A stretch of DNA of 8,712 bases from JBCDGH01 sp038751365 (lineage in GTDB: Bacteria; Patescibacteriota; JACMRA01), in NCBI GenBank assembly GCA_038751365.1, contig JBCDGH010000038.1, positions 1 through 8,712 on the forward strand, in the 5' to 3' direction. Shown here in pieces: positions 1-6,326 of this stretch (its first letter is position 1; each line of letters opens with the position of its first letter). The notes beneath the pieces are model-generated. The model searched no databases. It was given only the letters and a program-made list of their open reading frames with translations, and had not been told where the DNA came from. Both the position numbers and the translations under genes were made by a program.

Positions 1-78
1 GACTTTAGGTAAATACTTTACCACATATTTATTGAATTGTTCCTGTGTTAAATCACAAGAATAGTTTACATTATTCAT
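1..78 (-). CDS. 5' end of an unknown protein gene, cut by the window edge
   Basis: A minus-strand reading frame starts with ATG at 78 and stays open for 26 codons to the window edge (protein begins MNNVNYSCDLTQEQFNKYVV). An in-frame TGA lies one codon upstream of the ATG, so this is the first possible ATG in the frame. The start is supported by AGGTGG about 7 nt upstream, the strongest Shine-Dalgarno sequence in the window. The visible residues carry no motif I recognise, so no function is proposed. The gene diverges from the orphan gene at 189 and shares the 79-188 upstream region with it. The main uncertainty is that only 26 codons are visible. Confidence 0.55.
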   Translation of the reverse strand, partial: MNNVNYSCDLTQEQFNKYVVKYLPKV

Positions 79-83
79 AGATC

Positions 84-100
84 ACCACCTAATCGGTGGT
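84..100 (-). promoter_or_regulatory. hairpin that sequesters the Shine-Dalgarno sequence of the partial gene
   Basis: ACCACC and GGTGGT form a perfect 6-bp, GC-rich stem around a 5-nt loop. In the minus-strand mRNA the 3' arm is the Shine-Dalgarno sequence itself (AGGTGG, about 7 nt before the ATG at 78), so the fold would hide the ribosome-binding site. On the plus strand the same stem is followed by a short T-rich run, so it could also act as a weak terminator for transcription leaving the partial gene's antisense strand. The pairing is seen; the regulatory role is inferred. Confidence 0.45.
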
Positions 101-120
101 TTTCTTTATTATCAAGGTAT

Positions 121-149
121 TTTAATTTAGGGACAGGTTCGGGTATAAT
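121..149 (+). promoter_or_regulatory. promoter for the 189-626 gene
   Basis: A perfect TATAAT -10 box lies at 144-149. The -35 region is weak (TTAATT at 122-127 with a 16-bp spacer, or TTTAAT at 121-126 with 17 bp) and falls inside the repeat block. Predicted transcription would begin near 156, leaving a leader of about 33 nt that contains the 158-172 hairpin and no Shine-Dalgarno sequence. Confidence 0.45.
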
Positions 150-172
150 ATTTACAAACTATTTCAAATAGT
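122..172 (+). repeat. dispersed palindromic element, left copy (inverted relative to 8610-8653)
   Basis: TTAATTTAGGGACAGGTTC (122-140) recurs perfectly in inverted orientation at 8635-8653. After a spacer, TACAAACTAT (153-162) is also shared with the right copy, followed by a palindrome, ACTATTTCAAATAGT (158-172), able to form a 5- to 7-bp hairpin. The spacer is 12 nt here and 1 nt in the right copy, and the extra sequence contains TATAAT. The organisation (GGGACAGG-type block plus hairpin) resembles REP or MITE-type repeats, but no transposase gene is in the window, so the class is an inference. Confidence 0.6.
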
Positions 173-188
173 CTAAACTTTAGTCAAT

Positions 189-626
189 ATGCCAGAGTCG
201 ATACCTCAAGCACCATCCCCACAATTTATACCTCCAAGTGGCGCCGAAGTCCAGAATGGAAATATCAACCAAACTGCTAATTTTAATGTAGCTCCTTCAA
301 CTGAACGTGAGAGGATACTTCGAAGTGTTACTAGAAGTACAAAAATAAAAAGTGCCACCACTTCCGTAATTCAGACTAGAGCTCAGCTAGTTCAGTATCT
401 TAGACAAAATGGGCTGGATTTGTGGACTTCGGCAGTAGAATTCCAAAATTCTCACGATTTTATCTTGAGCAGCTACGTTATATACCCCAAGCATAATAAT
501 TTCAAGGAACCTTTGCAGGCTTTTATAGATCGCTATCCCAACCTCAAGCCTGTAGCTATAGCTATTAGAGATCAGCTAAAACCTGCAGGTCAGAGTATGC
601 AAGTAGTTAGCCCTAGACCTTTCTAA
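189..626 (+). CDS. hypothetical protein, 145 aa
   Basis: I do not recognise this protein. It is small and soluble, with no signal peptide or membrane segment. Residues 1 to about 40 are rich in Pro, Gln, Asn and Ser and look disordered. Residues about 40-130 look folded: a basic Arg/Lys stretch (ERERILRSVTRSTKIK), a predicted helix around AQLVQYLRQNGLDLWTSAVEF, and a second helical part near PLQAFIDRYPNLKPVAIAI. The tail is again Pro/Ser-rich. A TATAAT promoter precedes it, but there is no Shine-Dalgarno sequence before the ATG. Its TAA stop overlaps the TAG stop of the convergent J-domain gene within four bases (CTAA, 623-626). The frame could be a lineage-specific gene; coding is supported by the promoter, its length and the tight junction rather than by homology. 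Confidence 0.65.
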   Translation: MPESIPQAPSPQFIPPSGAEVQNGNINQTANFNVAPSTERERILRSVTRSTKIKSATTSVIQTRAQLVQYLRQNGLDLWTSAVEFQNSHDFILSSYVIYPKHNNFKEPLQAFIDRYPNLKPVAIAIRDQLKPAGQSMQVVSPRPF

Positions 627-1996
627 AAAAATAGATCCCTAGAAATATATTTCTGAATAAAGTCTTTTACGTAAAGATATATTTCTGTAAGATCTCTTTT
701 TTGAATGGGGTTGTATTCATTGTCGATATAATGAGTATCCATGAATAATATACTACCACTATCTTTCATAAAAATAGCTAACGATTGCTTTCTACCAACC
801 ATGTCAGTTGCGTCAAATTCATAAACGTTCCCTGGTTCTATTCCTAGTTCTTTTGAACCCGTTCTATTTTCTGTTAGCATAAATGAGCTTCTCTGCTCTT
901 GTATGTAATTACCTTTTTCGAGTATTTTCTTGGTATTAAACAGTTTTCTTGAGGAGACTTCTTCCCATGCTTCTATTTGTCTAAAAACACCACTTAGTCG
1001 TTTGTTTAATTCAGCTTGTGTTTCTGGTATTTCTAAGTGCACAATGTCTCTGCTGGTAACATCCACGGTGGTTAAGCTACTGATATTACCAGAATTATTT
1101 TGCTCATTTACAGTCTTCTCTAATATTTGAGCTTTAATATCAGCTATTTGCAATTTCAAGGCTTCAATTTCTAGTTCTAGATTAGCCCTTTCTCTCGCTA
1201 GCAAGCTAGTTATGTTCGAATCGTATAATTGAGTTAAAGTATGTAATAACTGCTGATTAATTACAATTTGATTACGTAATTCAATAATTTTAGTTTCTAG
1301 TACTTTTACCTTTTGACTTATGCTTAGATTCTCTGGGTCCACTCTGAAATAGTCTCTAATTCTTTCTTTTAACTTATTTTTTTCTTTGACAGGAAGTTTT
1401 GATAAATTATCAGGTAAATCTAAATTATTAAAAATCTGCTCTAAAGTTTGTAAATCACCTTTAGTATTAATAAGTTGCTTTGCTTCATTGACTTGGTTAA
1501 ACCAAGAAGTTAAATCTTGACGAGTAACCTTAAAGCATTTCCAATTTTCTATTTCGTACTTATCTGGATGAATAAGAGTAGCTAATGACCTATACTTATT
1601 TTTTAATTCAGATAATTTATCTTTATCAATTTCAATATTTCTAGATTTTCTATACTTCTCGTCTTCTTGTTCTTGGACTTCTTCTTTAGCGTTCGATCTA
1701 AATTCTTTTTCTTGTTCCTCAGTAGGACTCTGAGCTTGATTTAAGATATAGTTAAGATAAGCTAATTCAGTCTTTAGATTCTTAATTTTTTGGTATTTTT
1801 TTAAATAGTATAATTTAAAATTGAATATTTCAACTCTATTTTCCTGACTAAATTTTTTAACAATTTCTGAAATTTGAGATTTTAACACATCTAACTCTTT
1901 TTCTAACTCGATTTGCTCTCTGTTCTTCTGTTCTTGCCTAAACTGAGAAGATAATATAAGTGCAGATAAATTTAGTTCGTTATTTTCGTTGGTCAT
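623..1996 (-). CDS. J-domain (DnaJ-like) coiled-coil protein, 457 aa
   Basis: The protein contains a J-domain core at about residues 124-180. A basic helix II (KLSELKNKYRSLATLI) leads into the diagnostic HPD motif (residues 143-145, positions 1562-1570), and a helix III-like segment follows (FNQVNEAKQLI). In the Hsp40 family the HPD loop stimulates the ATPase of DnaK. Helix I is degenerate, and the Gly/Phe and zinc-finger regions of true DnaJ are absent. Heptad-like charged coiled coils flank the J-domain at about residues 20-85 and 225-300. The C-terminal part (about 380-457, EPGNVYEFDATDMVGRKQSL onward) looks globular and is unfamiliar. There is no signal peptide or membrane segment, so it is likely cytoplasmic. 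It has no Shine-Dalgarno sequence. It lies downstream of a terminator-ended structured leader or small RNA (2066-2262). The J-domain call is fairly firm; the client and pathway are unknown. Confidence 0.8.
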   Translation of the reverse strand: MTNENNELNLSALILSSQFRQEQKNREQIELEKELDVLKSQISEIVKKFSQENRVEIFNFKLYYLKKYQKIKNLKTELAYLNYILNQAQSPTEEQEKEFRSNAKEEVQEQEDEKYRKSRNIEIDKDKLSELKNKYRSLATLIHPDKYEIENWKCFKVTRQDLTSWFNQVNEAKQLINTKGDLQTLEQIFNNLDLPDNLSKLPVKEKNKLKERIRDYFRVDPENLSISQKVKVLETKIIELRNQIVINQQLLHTLTQLYDSNITSLLARERANLELEIEALKLQIADIKAQILEKTVNEQNNSGNISSLTTVDVTSRDIVHLEIPETQAELNKRLSGVFRQIEAWEEVSSRKLFNTKKILEKGNYIQEQRSSFMLTENRTGSKELGIEPGNVYEFDATDMVGRKQSLAIFMKDSGSILFMDTHYIDNEYNPIQKRDLTEIYLYVKDFIQKYISRDLFF

Positions 1997-2025
1997 AATA
2001 GTTACACTTTACTCACTCTAAAAAG

Positions 2026-2054
2026 TTTAAAGCATACAATCAGCTCTTAGACAA
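2026..2054 (-). promoter_or_regulatory. possible weak promoter for the J-domain gene
   Basis: On the minus strand TTGTCT (2049-2054) and TTTAAA (2026-2031) are separated by exactly 17 bp, each matching consensus at four of six positions. If real, the J-domain gene has its own start site about 25 nt before its ATG and does not depend on read-through of the terminator at 2066-2090. The match is weak in an AT-rich background. Confidence 0.3.
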
Positions 2055-2065
2055 GCTTCGGTCAA

Positions 2066-2090
2066 AAGAGAAAAAGGGGCGCCAAGCCCC
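2066..2090 (-). terminator. intrinsic terminator after the candidate RNA
   Basis: On the minus strand GGGGC-TTGGC-GCCCC forms a perfect 5-bp all-GC stem with a 5-nt loop, followed directly by TTTTTCTCTTTT. The T-tract is on one side only, so this terminates minus-strand transcription. No protein gene ends just upstream on that strand, which means the terminator must serve a non-coding transcript or act as an attenuator for the J-domain gene 70 nt downstream. Confidence 0.8.
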
Positions 2091-2262
2091 TAATATGATA
2101 AAAATGAGATGACAACCCCTTTGTTAGGTAAATTTATGGCATGTTTTTGTAACACTCACGCGGAATGTTACAGACACAGATTTGTCCGATAAATTCACCC
2201 AGTTATGGAACCGACACGTCCAAGAGTCTTCACCCTCCTTTTATGTTTTTATTAATTTTTAT
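2066..2262 (-). ncRNA. candidate structured RNA, about 195 nt, or regulated leader of the J-domain gene
   Basis: A minus-strand promoter (2269-2297) and an intrinsic terminator (2066-2090) bound this segment, which has no convincing reading frame. By hand it folds into: P1, 12 bp (2189-2200 with 2126-2137, two G-U); P2, 6 bp (2183-2188 with 2171-2176, one G-U); P3, 8-9 bp (2163-2171 with 2149-2157, one G-U, 5-nt loop). P1, P2 and P3 make a three-way junction with no linker on two sides and a 12-nt A-rich linker on the third. Outside it are an imperfect closing helix (2226-2235 with 2107-2116) and a small hairpin (2218-2222 with 2205-2210). The wobbles are G-U only on the minus strand and become A-C mismatches on the plus strand, which fixes the orientation. 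I could not match it to tmRNA, RNase P RNA, SRP RNA, 6S RNA or a known riboswitch. Confidence 0.5.
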
Positions 2263-2268
2263 TTTTGT

Positions 2269-2297
2269 GTTATAAGTTTTTATTTTTGTTTTACCAA
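2269..2297 (-). promoter_or_regulatory. promoter of the candidate RNA
   Basis: On the minus strand TTGGTA (2292-2297) and TATAAC (2269-2274) are separated by exactly 17 bp, matching the sigma-70 boxes at four and five of six positions. Transcription would begin near 2262 and run through an A-rich start into the structured segment. Confidence 0.5.
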
Positions 2298-2318
2298 GTG
2301 TATCGGTGACGTTGGTAA
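2291..2318. repeat. 7-bp inverted repeat over the RNA promoter's -35 box
   Basis: TTACCAA (2291-2297) and TTGGTAA (2312-2318) are perfect inverted arms separated by 14 nt. One arm is the -35 box of the candidate RNA promoter, so this could be an operator. The arms are short, and such a pair can arise by chance in AT-rich DNA. Confidence 0.3.
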
Positions 2319-2354
2319 TATAAGAAAGGTGAATAGAGAAAATAACTAAGTTTG

Positions 2355-2360
2355 TATAAT
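2355..2360 (+). promoter_or_regulatory. possible -10 box for the EEP gene
   Basis: A perfect TATAAT lies 155 nt before the EEP start on the plus strand. The expected -35 position has no recognisable hexamer, so promoter activity is uncertain. If used, the leader would be about 145 nt long and would include the 2451-2485 hairpin. Apart from this box, an ACAATT/AATTGT inverted pair (2427-2440) and that hairpin, I see nothing else in 2319-2514. Confidence 0.25.
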
Positions 2361-2450
2361 TGTCTAACTCATTACTTTTTCTATTTTTAGTCTTGGACTG
2401 TAAAGCGAAGGCAGAAAGTCTAACCAACAATTGTAATTGTAGTTTACAAA

Positions 2451-2485
2451 AAAGGTGTGGTCAAATTTTGACAAAAAGCACCTTT
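2451..2485 (+). promoter_or_regulatory. two-part hairpin with an embedded TTGACA before the EEP gene
   Basis: AAAGGTG (2451-2457) pairs perfectly with CACCTTT (2479-2485), and between them GTCAAATTTTGAC (2460-2472) forms a second nested stem. The segment also contains a perfect TTGACA (2468-2473), with only poor -10 candidates (CTATTT or TATTTC, 2491-2497) at 17-18 bp. It could be an operator, an RNA hairpin in the leader, or part of a promoter giving a very short leader. There is no T-tract, so it is not a standard terminator. Confidence 0.35.
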
Positions 2486-2514
2486 AAGCTCTATTTCTAC
2501 TTAAATTGAACCCT

Positions 2515-3273
2515 ATGATTATCATTAGCTGGAATCTGTGTGTAGAAAATAATAACCAAATCCAAAGCGTTTATAACCTTCTGAAAGATTATCAGCCAGA
2601 TGTAGTTTGCCTTCAGGAAGTATCCTTGAGCTGTTTAAAAGATTTGCAGCTTTTGAAAAATTATGAACTGATTGTAGCTAAAGATTTTAACTCGTTTAAA
2701 TACAACAAAAAAAGAGAGTATAAACTGGTTATTTTAAGTAAGTACCAGATTCTAAATAGAAATGGTGATAATAAATTTAGCATATCTCACCTTACTCGTA
2801 GATCGTTTTGGGATTTTGTGAATAGGTGGCAAGAAAGTCTAGAATTTCAGTTTATTGATATTGAGTACCGAAATCAGCGCTATAGAATATTTAATATACA
2901 TCTTGAGGTGGCTGCTGGTCCAAGACTAAGACTTAAGCAGTTTATGTTTGCAGCTCGGCACTTTAATCCCAAAGCTCATAATATTGTATGTGGTGATCTA
3001 AACATTTACGCTAAATTCTGGCTAAACTTACTTGTTGGTTGGGCTATGGGATATACACCAACCGAGCTCTTTATTAATGAAGAGAAGCTTTTTGAAAGTG
3101 AGTTTCGTAGGTTGGGGATGATGAATTTATTCAAAGGTCAAAAAACCTACCCTAAGTATGGTCTGCAGCTAGATTATATTCTTGTTCCAAACAGCTTAAG
3201 CACTAAGAATAATCAAATTATAACAAGTGTAAAAGATTCAGACCACTACGCAATTGTAACTACTCTGAATTAA
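2515..3273 (+). CDS. endonuclease/exonuclease/phosphatase (EEP) family protein, 252 aa
   Basis: All hallmark EEP residues are present, counted from the ATG at 2515: N7 in SWNLC, metal-binding E35 in LQEV, H129 in FNIHLE, D161 and N163 in GDLN, D220 in LDYI, and the catalytic pair D243-H244 in SDHY. The fold is a complete single domain of usual length, with no signal peptide and no membrane anchor, so it is probably cytoplasmic. In this family magnesium-dependent hydrolysis of a phosphodiester or phosphomonoester is expected; substrates range from abasic DNA to sphingomyelin and inositol phosphates, and the sequence does not decide between them. The frame can be extended to a TTG at 2506, but family members begin right at the first beta strand (MIIISWN), so the ATG is preferred. 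No Shine-Dalgarno sequence is seen. It converges on uvrA with only 2 nt between the stop codons. Confidence 0.9.
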   Translation: MIIISWNLCVENNNQIQSVYNLLKDYQPDVVCLQEVSLSCLKDLQLLKNYELIVAKDFNSFKYNKKREYKLVILSKYQILNRNGDNKFSISHLTRRSFWDFVNRWQESLEFQFIDIEYRNQRYRIFNIHLEVAAGPRLRLKQFMFAARHFNPKAHNIVCGDLNIYAKFWLNLLVGWAMGYTPTELFINEEKLFESEFRRLGMMNLFKGQKTYPKYGLQLDYILVPNSLSTKNNQIITSVKDSDHYAIVTTLN

Positions 3274-3275
3274 AT

Positions 3276-6260
3276 CTAAGCTAAAGACTTCTTCAAGTAA
3301 CCACCCGTGAAAGACCTTGGGTTGCTAGCTACTTCTTCGGGTGTACCTACGGCTACGATTTCGCCTCCATTATTACCACCTTCAGGTCCCAAGTCAATAA
3401 TCCAATCCGCTGTTTTTATTACATCTAGGTTATGCTCAATGACCAGGACTGTATTACCTTTGTCTACGAGTTTGTGTAGTACATCAAGAAGTAGTCTTAC
3501 ATCTAATGGGTGTAGACCAGTTGTAGGTTCATCAAGAATGTACAAGGTGTTTCCAGTACCAATTTTGCTTAATTCGGTAGCTAGTTTTATACGCTGTGCC
3601 TCACCACCAGACAAGGTAGTTGCTGATTGACCAAGATGGATATAGCCCAGTCCTACGTCACAAAGTGTTTGTAGTTTACGTTTGATAGTAGAATGATTAG
3701 TAAAGAATTCCAGAGCCTCCTCCACTGGCATTGCTAATATGTCAGCTATAGTTTTATCTCTGTAAGTAATCTCTAGCGTCTCGCGATTATATCTCTTTCC
3801 TCCACAATCCTCACAGACTACATATACATCTGGTAAAAAATTCATTTCAACTTTAATGATGCCGTCTCCTTGGCAAGTTTCACATCTTCCACCAGCTACG
3901 TTGAAGCTAAACCTACCTTGAGTATAACCTCTTGCTTTGGATTCAGGTAAATTAGAGAACAGTTCGCGTATAGGGGTAAATAAACCAGTGTAGGTAGCAG
4001 GGTTGCTCCTAGGGGTTCTTCCAATTGGACTCTGATCAATTATAATTGGCTTATCAATGTTATTAAGTCCGTCTATTCTTTCAAATTTACCTATAGATAG
4101 GTGGCTATCATAGAAATAATTCATCAAGTGATTAGCAAATATATCGTTGATTAAAGTGCTTTTTCCGCTGCCTGAGACACCACTTATGCATACAAACTTT
4201 TTTAATGGTATGCTAACGTCTATTTCTTTCAAATTATTTTCTCTAGCACCTAGTATCTCGATACTACCTTTATTTATATTCTTTTCTTGACTAGCCTTTT
4301 TAGCAGTTGATACTGCTACTCCTGTACGTCTCTTGGCGGGCACAGGTATTTTTTCGGTTCCAGCCAAAAATCGCCCTGTTGGAGAGTCTGGGTTTTTGGT
4401 TATTTCATCAGGTGTACCAATAGCCACTACTTGACCTCCATGCTTACCAGCCATTGGTCCAATATCTACTAGATAGTCGGATTCTCTCATAGTTTCTTCA
4501 TCATGCTCTACCACTAGTACTGTATTACCCAAATCTCTTAAATGTTTCAAAGTCCCCAGCAGTCTTGTATTATCTCTCTGATGCAGGCCAATTGAAGGCT
4601 CGTCGAGAATGTAGAGTACCCCAGTTAGCCCTGATCCAATTTGAGTCGCCAATCTAATACGCTGAGCTTCTCCTCCGGATAAAGTATCACTGCTACGACC
4701 TAGGGTTAAGTATTGCAAACCTACATTTACTAAAAAGTTTAGGCGAGTGTTAATCTCTTTCAAGATCATCTTAGAAATCTCTAAGTCTTTCTCTCTTAAT
4801 GGAGATGGTTTTTCAGACTTGCCTTGAATCCAAGTTAGGTGGTCAAAGGCTTGATTGATAGGCATCTGTGTGATGTCGTGAATATTTGAATCAGCGATTG
4901 TGACAGCTAGACTCTCAGGTTTTAGTCGAGCTCCTTTACAGGTGTGGCAAACCTTTTTGGTCATATAGTTTTCTATATCACGTCTGCTGGCTTCGCTAGT
5001 GGTTTCTCGATATCTTCGTTGTAAATTCGTAATGACACCCTCAAAGCTAGTATCCCCATAGAGTATAGTATTACGTTGCTTATCACTCAAGTCTTTCCAT
5101 GGAGTTGTTAGTTTGAACTTATATTTTTTAGCCAAACTTTCAAACATTTGGGTAAGCCATCCTCCACTTATGCTCAATCTGCTGAGGGGTCTTATGCAGC
5201 CTTCCATAATTGATAAACTTGGGTTGGGCACTACCAAATCTGAGTCTATTTCAGTTATTACACCCAAGCCAGAGCAGGTAGGACAGGCGCCATGAGGAGA
5301 ATTGAAGCTAAATTGCCGTGGTTCTAGCTCTCCAGGGCTACCATGACCATTAGGACAGGCTCGGTTTTTGTTGAAATATAGTTTCTCTTCCTCTCCGTTA
5401 TCTTGGATATGTAAAATAATAGCCTTCTCCTTTCCAAACTTCAAGGCAGTTTCTAGAGAGTCAGTAAGTCTAGACTTATTTTCCTTGTTTATTAGTAGTC
5501 GATCTACTACGATTTCTAAACTATGCTTTTGCTGCTTGTTTAACTCCATTTTGTCCAACTCTTCTATTAGCATAATTTGACCGTCTACCCTCATCCTTCT
5601 AAAGCCATTTTTTTTGGTATCCAAGACATGTTGCCTATGCCAACCTTTTTGATCTTCTACCACAGGTGATAGTATAATTATATTGGAGTCTTTTTTAATT
5701 TTCGAAATTCTATCCACCATTTTTGTTACAGATTCGCCAGTAATCTCTGCACCGCAGACCGCACAATGCTGTACTCCAATCTTGGAAAAAAGCAGTCTCA
5801 TGTAGTCGTATATTTCAGTAGTGGTACCGACTGTTGATCTAGGGTTTTGAGAGGTGGATTTTTGGTCTATAGAAATCGCTGGTGACAACCCATCTACCGA
5901 GTCTAAATCTGGCTTTTCTTTAAGACCTAGAAACTGTCTTGCGTAGCTACTTAAACTTTCTACATAACGTCTTTGTCCCTCGGCATAAATAGTATCGAAT
6001 ACTAGGCTTGATTTGCCTGACCCAGACAGACCAGTGAAGACTACCATTTTATTTTTAGGAATTACTATAGATATATTCTTAAGGTTGTGCTCTCTAGCTC
6101 CTCTGACCGTAATATAATTATGAGGGTTGGGTAGTAGGGAGTTGTCGTCTAGATAAGATGTAGTATTATATTCTTTTAGCTGCTTAAATATCTCGGTTTG
6201 ATCTGTGTTTTCTGCCAAAAAGTTAGTTTTTAAGGCTGTTTTGTCGATTTTATTCGTCAT
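3276..6260 (-). CDS. uvrA: UvrA, excinuclease ABC subunit A, 994 aa
   Basis: UvrA is the dimeric, damage-sensing ATPase that loads UvrB in nucleotide excision repair. Two ABC-type ATPase modules are complete: Walker A GLSGSGKSS (77-85) and GVSGSGKST (694-702), signatures LSGGEAQRI (527-535 and 883-891), and Walker B ILDEP (551-555 and 908-912). Zinc-binding parts are CPNGH...CPTC (302-329), where His follows the usual second-Cys site, VCHTCKG (438-443) and CETC...CEDC (793-819). The CPNGH form is one I associate with actinobacterial UvrA. The protein is longer than usual because about 48 residues precede VRGAREHNLKN, where E. coli UvrA almost begins. No later Met can serve as start before the first Walker A. 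TTGAGG sits 7 nt before the ATG. It is transcribed away from the haloperoxidase-like gene; no Gram-positive-type LexA box (GAAC-N4-GTTC) is seen upstream. Confidence 0.98.
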   Translation of the reverse strand: MTNKIDKTALKTNFLAENTDQTEIFKQLKEYNTTSYLDDNSLLPNPHNYITVRGAREHNLKNISIVIPKNKMVVFTGLSGSGKSSLVFDTIYAEGQRRYVESLSSYARQFLGLKEKPDLDSVDGLSPAISIDQKSTSQNPRSTVGTTTEIYDYMRLLFSKIGVQHCAVCGAEITGESVTKMVDRISKIKKDSNIIILSPVVEDQKGWHRQHVLDTKKNGFRRMRVDGQIMLIEELDKMELNKQQKHSLEIVVDRLLINKENKSRLTDSLETALKFGKEKAIILHIQDNGEEEKLYFNKNRACPNGHGSPGELEPRQFSFNSPHGACPTCSGLGVITEIDSDLVVPNPSLSIMEGCIRPLSRLSISGGWLTQMFESLAKKYKFKLTTPWKDLSDKQRNTILYGDTSFEGVITNLQRRYRETTSEASRRDIENYMTKKVCHTCKGARLKPESLAVTIADSNIHDITQMPINQAFDHLTWIQGKSEKPSPLREKDLEISKMILKEINTRLNFLVNVGLQYLTLGRSSDTLSGGEAQRIRLATQIGSGLTGVLYILDEPSIGLHQRDNTRLLGTLKHLRDLGNTVLVVEHDEETMRESDYLVDIGPMAGKHGGQVVAIGTPDEITKNPDSPTGRFLAGTEKIPVPAKRRTGVAVSTAKKASQEKNINKGSIEILGARENNLKEIDVSIPLKKFVCISGVSGSGKSTLINDIFANHLMNYFYDSHLSIGKFERIDGLNNIDKPIIIDQSPIGRTPRSNPATYTGLFTPIRELFSNLPESKARGYTQGRFSFNVAGGRCETCQGDGIIKVEMNFLPDVYVVCEDCGGKRYNRETLEITYRDKTIADILAMPVEEALEFFTNHSTIKRKLQTLCDVGLGYIHLGQSATTLSGGEAQRIKLATELSKIGTGNTLYILDEPTTGLHPLDVRLLLDVLHKLVDKGNTVLVIEHNLDVIKTADWIIDLGPEGGNNGGEIVAVGTPEEVASNPRSFTGGYLKKSLA

Positions 6261-6297
6261 ATAAAAACCTCAAGATAATTATCAAGTTTTGTCAAAG

Positions 6298-6326
6298 ATA
6301 ATAGCTTGACCTTACCGGGCTGTGAA
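6298..6326 (-). promoter_or_regulatory. uvrA promoter
   Basis: On the minus strand TTCACA (6321-6326) and TATTAT (6298-6303) each match consensus at five of six positions with exactly 17 bp between them. Transcription would begin near 6291, giving a leader of about 30 nt that contains the weak TTGAGG ribosome-binding site before the ATG at 6260. Confidence 0.65.

Noticed and set aside
930..1130. Plus-strand frame inside the J-domain gene, and similar frames inside uvrA and the haloperoxidase-like gene
   Set aside because: They are shadows of well-supported genes, without motifs or ribosome-binding sites of their own.
2200..2238. Tiny GTG-started frame (12 codons) after AGGAGG inside the candidate RNA
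   Set aside because: The GTG immediately follows the AGGAGG with no spacing for initiation, and the peptide (VKTLGRVGSITG) has no known counterpart; the segment is better explained by RNA pairing.
2066..2262. tmRNA, SRP RNA or RNase P RNA identity for the structured segment
   Set aside because: No tRNA-like T-loop end or tag frame, no GGAAGGAAGC-type SRP apical loop, and no GAGGAAAGTCC or ACAGAA RNase P signatures; it is also too short for tmRNA or RNase P RNA.
2230..2430. 66-codon minus-strand reading frame in the J-domain/EEP intergenic region
   Set aside because: Low-complexity Lys/Asn/Thr/Ile composition, no ribosome-binding site, and it overlaps the promoter and start of the candidate RNA; looks like an AT-rich chance frame.
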